From Amphiura filiformis (taxonomy: Eukaryota > Echinodermata > Ophiuroidea > Amphilepidida > Amphiuridae), in NCBI RefSeq assembly GCF_039555335.1, contig NC_092646.1:27953780-28017779 (forward strand): a DNA stretch of 64,000 bases, written 5' to 3'. Under the pieces are notes generated by a model. It had not been told where the DNA came from. It searched no databases and worked only from the letters and a program-made list of their open reading frames with translations. Every line of letters begins with the position of its first letter. The stretch's first letter is position 1. The position numbers were made by a program, and so were the translations under genes. Below are positions 57,037-64,000 of this stretch, piece after piece.

Positions 57037-59212
57037 TTCGTCTCAAGTTGAGACTAACGGCATGTTAGATTTTGCACAGTGCTGTACGGTGCGACCAATT
57101 TAGGCGCATTGGCTTATTTTACATAAGCTCAGAAAATTATGACATGAAAGCTGGAATACATGTGAAATCCCATTCCAAAGTAAGTCAACAGATATAAGTT
57201 AAATTTTATACCATGTTTTGCTATGTTTGTAATTGCAATTTTGAAAAATTTTAACATCAAGGGTCATTTGCAATGGAAATTTCCCAACCGTATACATATT
57301 TTTTAAGTTTTAATTGGGTTCCTAAAATAATTTGAATGTCTAACTTCATGTACAAATACTACTTGATGAAAGGAACCTCCCAGCCAAGTTTCACAGAAAT
57401 TGAAGTTATTTTTAGAATTGGCAATTCAAGCGATTTGTGTTTCGGAGGCTTCAGTTAACAACACAGGTGATCATAAAAGTAAAATATTTGGCTAACTACT
57501 TCAAGTTGACATGAAAAAATTGGTCAAAAATATCACAATTACCAATTTTCATGCTTTGCTTCTAAGTATTGAATTTCAGTTGTGACAAAAATTTAATTAT
57601 CACAGCAAGTCATTTTTTTTGTTTCGGAGGCTTCATGTTAACAATGGTTAAACATTGCAGAAGTAGTTTTTTGAAAACAACACTGTTGGGATCATCTAAG
57701 CTGTTATTTTCTTGTGTGTATTGAATCAATGATTCTATGCGGCAGATATTGTAGATTTATAACATGGTAATTTTTTCACCCATTCGTTAAGTATGGTGTT
57801 ATTTGCAGGTGAAGCCTCCGAAACAGGCTTTCTTGGGTATCAGTATATTTTTCAAACATTAACCATAATATCAATTTTTTTTTAAATTTATGACATTCTG
57901 CGCATATCATGTAACAATTACAATGCAGATATCAATATGGAACACACCAATTTAGATATGCATAGATGATAATTAACCTTATTGTTGTTTCGGAGGCTTC
58001 GTTTGTTTCGGAGGCTTCAATTGTTAACGGAAAGTTTGTATTGGGTCCCATTTTCAAACGGTGATATATATCTCCATGATTTAAAAACAAGTGACTTGAG
58101 GATCTACTTTGCTACATTTTGATAAATAGATTGGATGAGCTCTTTTATTTATATTTGCCCAAGCTTGCTGAACAGTTTGTTTCGAGGCTTCAAAAAGTTA
58201 ACGGAAAAACGGCTCTTTGAAGTCAAGATTTTATAAAAATTTTAAAAGCTTGCAAATCGACTAATTTTTGTTACCCATTTCAAGTTAAGATATCAACTGT
58301 TATGAATCAAGAAGAAGTGAAGAAATAACCAAGAATTATGAACCAAAGCTATACCCACAAAGTTTGTTAACAATTGTTAACGGAAAATGAAGCCTCCGAA
58401 ACGACAAATCTCAAGTCCGGTTCTCAAAAATACAGGGCTGTTCACAATTAAATCTAATGTGGCAGTGTTTACTGAACATATGACCGTACTTTCAGGATAA
58501 GAAAAATAATACATGAACTAACTGAAGAAAACACAGGGTTTTACAAAAATGTTACTGTTTTTTATAGTTTTTCAAAATGGCAATATTAGGTACATTTAAG
58601 CCTGCTAAAACTGAACGCAGTAACTCCCGAAGATGATTATGCTACCCAAGGTAGCTGCTAACTAGATGACTTATGTGGCCAAAAATCATGGAATTCTGTG
58701 GCTTTATGAGAACACTACGGATCAAAATGTTAAAAATCCAAAGTTACACCCTTTACCGTGAAAATGACCATATAGGCCTACACTGTACATGCTGTGTATG
58801 GAGTATGTAGATTGAGTACAGCAGCTATGATTCATTCAACGCAACATGTGGCTGTGACAGGGAAACCCCTTTAAAATTGAACGTAGATATAAACATGCAG
58901 AATGACTTCGAGAAAAGTTGGAATACGGTGCGTTGGCGCCTCAGTTTTTTTACTTGGGAGCAAAATTTGGGCGCCTAAATTTATAAAGTTAGGAGCCATT
59001 GGCTCCTCAATCAGTTTTTGCACCGTACAGCACTGATTTTGCAGTGACTGATGACAGATTCAAATCTGTGCGTTTACACGGTTGCGTCACCAGCGCACTG
59101 ACAAATCGCTCTGCTACGTGTGCGTCTACTTCCCACATGATTAGGTTAGCGTGTGCAATTCAAATCTGCCACTGCAAAATCCAACATGGCATTACTCTCA
59201 ACTTGAGACAAG
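57037..59212. mobile_element. Inverted-repeat element hosting GGAGGCTTC copy 3
   Basis: tcgtctcaagttgagactaa then cggcatgttagattttgca at the left; tgcaaaatccaacatggcat then tactctcaacttgagacaag at the right. The internal sequence also has mirrored cagtgctgtacggtgc (57078) / gcaccgtacagcactg (59020). Confidence 0.7.
57115..58770 (+). mobile_element. GGAGGCTTC element, 5'-truncated copy 3
   Basis: Starts inside the element (ttattttacataagctcaga), lacks the first ~210 bp, and ends normally at TGACCA with TA at 58771-58772. Motifs at about 57439, 57619, 57810 (inverted), 57986, 58004, 58178 (one G lost) and 58392 (inverted). Confidence 0.9.
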
Positions 59213-59321
59213 ACACGTACTATAGTCATACTAAAATAAATACTTGCCACACAGACTCTTTGCGAATGCTAGTAGTGTAACTCAGAAAGCTGGAGTGCAG
59301 AATATTTAATGCAATCTGCTA

Positions 59322-59893
59322 AGGTGGTACTACACCACCTGATGAATTTTGTGACTAATTTTGCATTTTTCTCAAAAAATAACTACACACTGGTAACAAA
59401 GTTATGTATATTATAGGGGCAAGGAATCCAATTACTTCACTGAAATTTCAGCGATTCAAGACAAGTGGTTCTTTATATATGTTAAGAAATGAGGTACATT
59501 CTAGCGGTACCTCTTTTCTTATCATAAATAACATACCGCTTGTCTTGAATTAATCACTGAAATTCCTGTGTATACTGAAATGCAGTAAACCTTAGACGAG
59601 TAGCAGTAGTGTAAGGATACATCGATATTTACTGCGTTGCACGCACTTGTCTCTGATTTGCTGCTGAGGCGATCTGTTGTTGCCGAGTGGAAATTTATGA
59701 ATGAACTGTGCGCCGTACGCGTTGTTAGCGCCGAATTTGCAACATCACGGTAGTCGCGCTCGTAAAAGGTTTGCTGCATTTTAGTATAGTAACTGGATTC
59801 CTTGCCCCTACAACATACATGTTACCATGTGTTATTATTTTTTGAGAAAATGCAGAATTAGTCACAAATTTATCAAGTGGTGTAGTACCACCT
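59322..59893. mobile_element. TA-flanked inverted-repeat element
   Basis: AGGTGGTACTACACCACCTG then attttgtgactaatt at the left, mirrored at the right; inner aggggcaaggaatccaatta / aactggattccttgcccct. TA at 59320-59321 and 59894-59895. 572 bp. Confidence 0.85.
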
Positions 59894-60367
59894 TAACAAC
59901 ACACAGGATTTCTCGAGACAAACAAATAATTTTGTTTGTCCTAATGTAAAGGCAATAATTTACTATGCACTATTCTCAAGTATGCACAAATAGAGTTATT
60001 TTGTAATGTAAATAATTGTAAATATATTTATTGTATAAAAACTGACAAATGTATTAATATATGTTTTCATATAGGTATTTATTGCATCATCTATATATTC
60101 TATCTATCTATAACAAAGTTATTTTATAATTTATAATATGTACATATAGCTATGGATTATGTGATTTGATATTTTTTTCATACAAACCAAGAATGAAAAT
60201 ATATTTTTTGATAGACATGCTAGGGAAAATTGGAATAATTCTGGTATACTCTGCGCACAATGACCCTTACTAAATTAGGTGAAAACTATAATACAAATCT
60301 GATTTTGATCCCCTTAGGCATGATTGATTCTATCATTGAAGAGATTCATCAGGATTGTCTATATAAA

Positions 60368-60592
60368 TTATTACTAGAGTTCTCATAACAAATCCAGGTA
60401 GTCACAATTAGTAGTGACGTTTCGCAACCTTACTGGAAAAATCAACTGGTAACACTAAAGCTAAGACAGCAAGTGCTAGTACTGGATACAGCTCAGTCAA
60501 GAAGAAGCAACCAGCCAGTAAGGTTGCGAAACGTCACTACTAATTGTGAGTACCTGGATTTGCTAAGAGAACTCTAGTAATAATAATATCGT
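60368..60592. mobile_element. Foldback element, ~70 bp arms
   Basis: tattactagagttctcataa then gtagtgacgtttcgcaacct at the left, aggttgcgaaacgtcactac then agagaactctagtaataata at the right. Confidence 0.85.
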
Positions 60593-60902
60593 TATGAATT
60601 CGGCAGACGGCCGAATCCAGATTCGGCTTTTGGTAAATTATTTTACGCATGCATTATTTTTGAATTAGAGAACAAGGGATCTATGCTTTACCTATAGAGG
60701 GCAGCATATCGATTTTTTAACGGTTATCGTTGTTGACCGCATTGCGATGCACCGTTAGCTAACCCTGTATGTCACCCTCTTTTGACTACTTATTATGCTG
60801 TTATCATCTGGTCTCCGTTAAAAAATTGATATGCTGCCCTCTATTCCCTTGTTCTCTAATTCAAATGTAATGCATGCGTAAAATGAATTCATAACGATAT
60901 GA
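60593..60902. mobile_element. Foldback element with gcatgcatt ends
   Basis: cgttatgaattc and tttgaattagagaacaaggg at the left, cccttgttctctaattcaaa and gaattcataacg at the right; inner agagggcagcatatcgattt / aattgatatgctgccctct. Directly adjoins the previous foldback. Confidence 0.85.
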
Positions 60903-60909
60903 TTGATTC

Positions 60910-61890
60910 TATTTTCACTTTGTTGGTATTTCCAGCCCAATATTTCAGTGACTGCCGTTGTTCTGTAACTTATACTGTATAAGTGGTAATTTCGCGATTA
61001 GAGTTCCAACCACAAAAATGACACCTCGCGAATATATGCAATAATGTATAAAGTATTGGGGAGGACTGGGCAATCACGAAAATAACATTCGCAAAGAATG
61101 TGTCTCTCACTTCAAATTGCAAAAATAACTGTACACGAAAATTACCACTTATATAGTAAGCAATATATCAAGAGCTCAGCAGTGCTGTGTTTCCATTTTA
61201 GTTTCTGAAAGTGAGATTTTGGTATAAAAATGTTCAGGAAAAATCCATGCTGTGAAAATGTACACTCATACTCGCTTAGATCAAATGATATCGTATTATC
61301 GGGCGCACAAACAGAGGGACGCACAAACGGACACTTAGAATATCTGTAGCCCCCTTCATCAATTCTTGGTGGGGACTAACAAAGACCTATCATTATGCCA
61401 ATTTCTAATTCCAAGCCATAGATCAGTGAAACACAGCCTTATCTCCAATAGGCAGAAGTTGTCAATGCAACACAAACTCAAGTGAGACCCAGGGGGGGGG
61501 GGGTACCTCACTACTTGACTTGCTATGCACCTGCATCCAAGAAAAACGTTGAAAAGGGTATGTTTTTCACCGCAAAGCGTCATCAATGTCTTTTTGAAAA
61601 AGGGGCACTTTTTCAGAAGGCTTCGCCATTTAGGGGTCCCTTTTCAGCCAAATCCTTGGACGATTAGGGGTAGTAATATTATTGTCTGAGTGAGTTTGCG
61701 CTAATTTCTAATTTGATAGGAACTCTGTAAATAAATATCATATAACATTTTGACATTTTCAAATTGTTGTTGTAGTGTTTTTTTATATAACCCTTTTGAC
61801 CACAACCAAAACATGTATATAACATCTGTGTGTTTGTTGGGAACACTCTATCCCCTCTCCCTTTCTCTCCCTTTTGCTGTCTCTTTGAAA
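60910..61890. other. No gene seen
   Basis: AT-rich with a G homopolymer near 61492; taacttatactgtataagtggtaat near 60967 is partly mirrored by ttaccacttatatagtaagc near 61142. Confidence 0.5.
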
Positions 61891-61896
61891 ACCAAT

Positions 61897-62090
61897 CTAG
61901 CAGTGGACATCGGTTTTAAACTCAATGAATTCAATAGGGATCATGTTCTGATCCGTAACATATTTCAGCATATCAACATTGCCTTGTACATAGTAACCAT
62001 AGAAAGCTGAAGTATATCCCTGAAGGAACATATGATATCGATTCAGATCGGCATCTGGCTTGGTTGTACAAGCGTTGATCAAACGGCACA
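61897..62090 (-). CDS. Last exon (c) of the unidentified gene
   Basis: Long pyrimidine-rich acceptor, 64 codons with stop TAG. The composition is protein-like (YHMFLQGYTSAFYGYYVQGN, KYVTDQNMIPIEFIEF) with no internal stop. No domain recognised. Confidence 0.5.
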
Positions 62091-63858
62091 CTGAAAAAAA
62101 GAATTGTGCGAAAATGAATTGGTTTATATTATAATGAGAAAACTGTTGAAATGTTGAGAATTGAGATATCGAGGAAGAGAAATGTGTAAAATTCATTCTA
62201 CAAGATAAACTTGCCTCGCTTGAATCTCTACATAGATATCCACGAAAAAAAAACCTATTCCCAAAATTTCAGTTGATTCCGATTTTGCGTTCGCGAGTTA
62301 TGCATGATTATGTGTATACACTGCTCCATAGACAATGCGTTGTAATTTTGTTCTGGTGCACCAGAACGAAATTCAAATTTCACGATATCTTTGCTAAACG
62401 AATTAATCTGCAAGAAATATTTTGTACATAAACATTATGTAGCCAGAGGTTTCCAGTGATATAAAAATCTCAACTTTTTTTGAGGAAAGTGGGGGACGAG
62501 GCTGTGGATCATGAAATGCCCTTTTAAGTATATATTTAACAGGAATGTTGGTACTTTTTAATGATTTTTTCTAGAAACACTAAATTACCTAAATTCTAGG
62601 ATTTATTTAGCCAACAGGGAAGGGTGCTATGGTTACCAAACTTTCAGGGATGGTAAATAAGATTAATACCTAAATTCTTTCGTCAGTTTTTGCCAATTAA
62701 GTGTTTCTATTTTAAGCTACAGTGTTTCTAACATTCCCTAAAATTAAAAATGGAAAAAATTATTTTTTTCAAAAAGTAAACACTTTATCCAAAAAAACTG
62801 ACGAGTGAATTTAGATATTAAGCTTATTTACCATCCCTGAAAGTTTGGTAACCATAGCTCCTTCCTAAGTGGGCAAAAAAATAATCAAGAACTGTCAAAA
62901 TTAAGGGAATTTTCAAAAAATAGAGAAAAACATAAGAATTGTTACAATTCTTATAAGACTCTTAAAATAGGTGGGGAAAATACTTTTCTTTGTTATGTTA
63001 AAGATTTAAATGAATAGACCTGATTGATCAGACACAGGAGCTTTTTTTCTGCAAGGGTGTTGTATCCGAGGCAGCTACCTTAAAGTCAAAATAAGACATT
63101 TTACTTCAATCTGTCATTTATCTAAAAGTAGAGTTTATATCAATTAGCTACATGTATTTGAATGGGCTGAATCAATACTGCTGTTTTCCTCATTTTTTGC
63201 CAAATTATTCATTTCCAAAATAATAAATGGGTGTCAAATGCAGACAACAAGTTTCAATTTCTATAGTTCATTTAGTAAATTTCCATGACCATATTTGGAA
63301 TCGGCATGAAAAATGCATTAAAATGAGTACAAACAAGCCTGGTATTGGTTTAGTGGTTCTAAAGAAAGCTTTTGATATCTTGAGAAAATAGCTCAAAACT
63401 TATAGGTAGGTAACCACTTACTTTCCCATCCAAGTGGGCTAAGGATATCACAGTGTCCATGATTCTGAAAAGGAAAAAAATTTGTTGCATATCATAAATT
63501 TCTTGATACTGTATGTATTTCTCCCAATTCTAACTTTTTTTTTATAGCAGGGGGCCGTACCCTGAAGGAGGGTAAAATTGGATGAAAAAAACATTTGGCT
63601 AGCCAAAATTTAGCAGGTCGAAAGGGGGAGCTATTTTTAGCACACCACTTTCCGATTCCCTTTTCTACTCTTATATGGCTCAGGAGCAAAAAGACTTACG
63701 GTATCTCCATTAGCTACTGATTGCATTATTGCATGTGATGCCCACTCATGCACTATATAGAGGTTTTCACTCACTGACTAGGTCGACTTCTGTCGGACTC
63801 CAACGATAGCTGTCCAGATATGTCTGTCCTGCATGCAGCTCCGGATTTTGTTTGGTTC
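61897..63858 (-). CDS. 3' terminal exons of an unidentified minus-strand gene
   Basis: Three linked exons read toward the left. Exon a, 63858-63700 (5' edge weak), gives PELHAGQTYLDSYRWSPTEV then, after a one-base frame change near 63772, LYIVHEWASHAIMQSVANGD with donor ACC|GTAAGT. Exon b, 63464-63422, acceptor ccttttcag, gives NHGHCDILSPLGWE, donor A|GTAAGT. Exon c, 62090-61897, acceptor tttttttcag, gives CRLINACTTKPDADLNRYHM, FLQGYTSAFYGYYVQGNVDM and a stop. Phases b to c and a to b agree. I do not recognise the protein. The frame change could be an assembly error or a sign of decay. The gene must continue past the right edge. Confidence 0.45.
62228..62490. repeat. Dispersed repeat, partner of 25905-26165
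   Basis: Same word order as the first copy; carries an additional ttctggtgcaccagaacgaa hairpin. Confidence 0.75.
62612..62870. mobile_element. Foldback element
   Basis: ctatggttaccaaactttca then gggatggtaaataag at the left, ttatttaccatccctgaaag then tttggtaaccatag at the right; inner cgtcagttttt / aaaactgacg. Confidence 0.85.
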
Positions 63859-64000
63859 CTGTCCATTCATTTCACAGCTAATCCTGCATGCCATACCAGC
63901 TATCAGAGATACGCAGTGGCATAGCATCGTAGGGACATTGAAGCACATCCCCCCCCCCCCCCCATCGATTTAGAAAATCCCATAGGAAAATTGCCAAAAA

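Noticed and set aside
58999-59280. 93-codon open frame on the plus strand
   Set aside because: It spans the end of an inverted-repeat element and matches no domain; Cys/His content is not arranged as a motif.
61359-61667. Overlapping open frames around the G run at 61492
   Set aside because: They depend on a homopolymer and show no protein features.

Overview
This is animal nuclear DNA: intron-split genes with GT-AG splice sites, AT-rich non-coding sequence, and a very high load of short inverted-repeat transposons. The two recognisable genes are vertebrate-like orthologues. The repeat flavour (frequent aggcctata words, dense foldback MITEs with TA target duplications, CR1/L2-like LINE ends) suggests a marine invertebrate deuterostome of echinoderm or hemichordate type. 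The species cannot be named from the sequence.

Layout. 1-14.7 kb holds no gene: a decayed non-LTR retrotransposon end, a ~145-bp minisatellite and many foldback elements. 14.7-33.1 kb (minus strand) is a complete coding set for aminopeptidase O (AOPEP, M1 metallopeptidase): 11 coding exons, about 809 codons, HExxH-18-E zinc site intact, and the 3' part of the penultimate exon tandemly copied inside the next intron. 33.3-43.7 kb is the interval between two divergent genes. It contains a ~4 kb inverted-repeat element, a nested ~1 kb element full of TTGGCCCAGT words, a 31-base assembly gap, a possible plus-strand first exon at 39.5 kb and a duplicated microsatellite block split by a transposon piece. 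43.8-55.0 kb (plus strand) is a complete BTBD19 orthologue (BTB + BACK), six exons, 290 residues; its 4.9 kb first intron contains a ~2.5 kb element with GTGAC/GTCAC-rich ends. 55-61.9 kb is again transposons. 61.9-63.9 kb (minus) carries the last exons of an unidentified gene that runs off the window.

The most distinctive repeat is a ~1.87 kb TA-flanked element (two full copies, one 5'-truncated, one fragment) with no ORF of note and seven fixed copies of GTTTCGGAGGCTTC in both orientations. One full copy ends 23 bp before the splice acceptor of BTBD19 exon 5. There is no operon-like logic: AOPEP and BTBD19 are unrelated in function and simply lie head to head about 10.7 kb apart.
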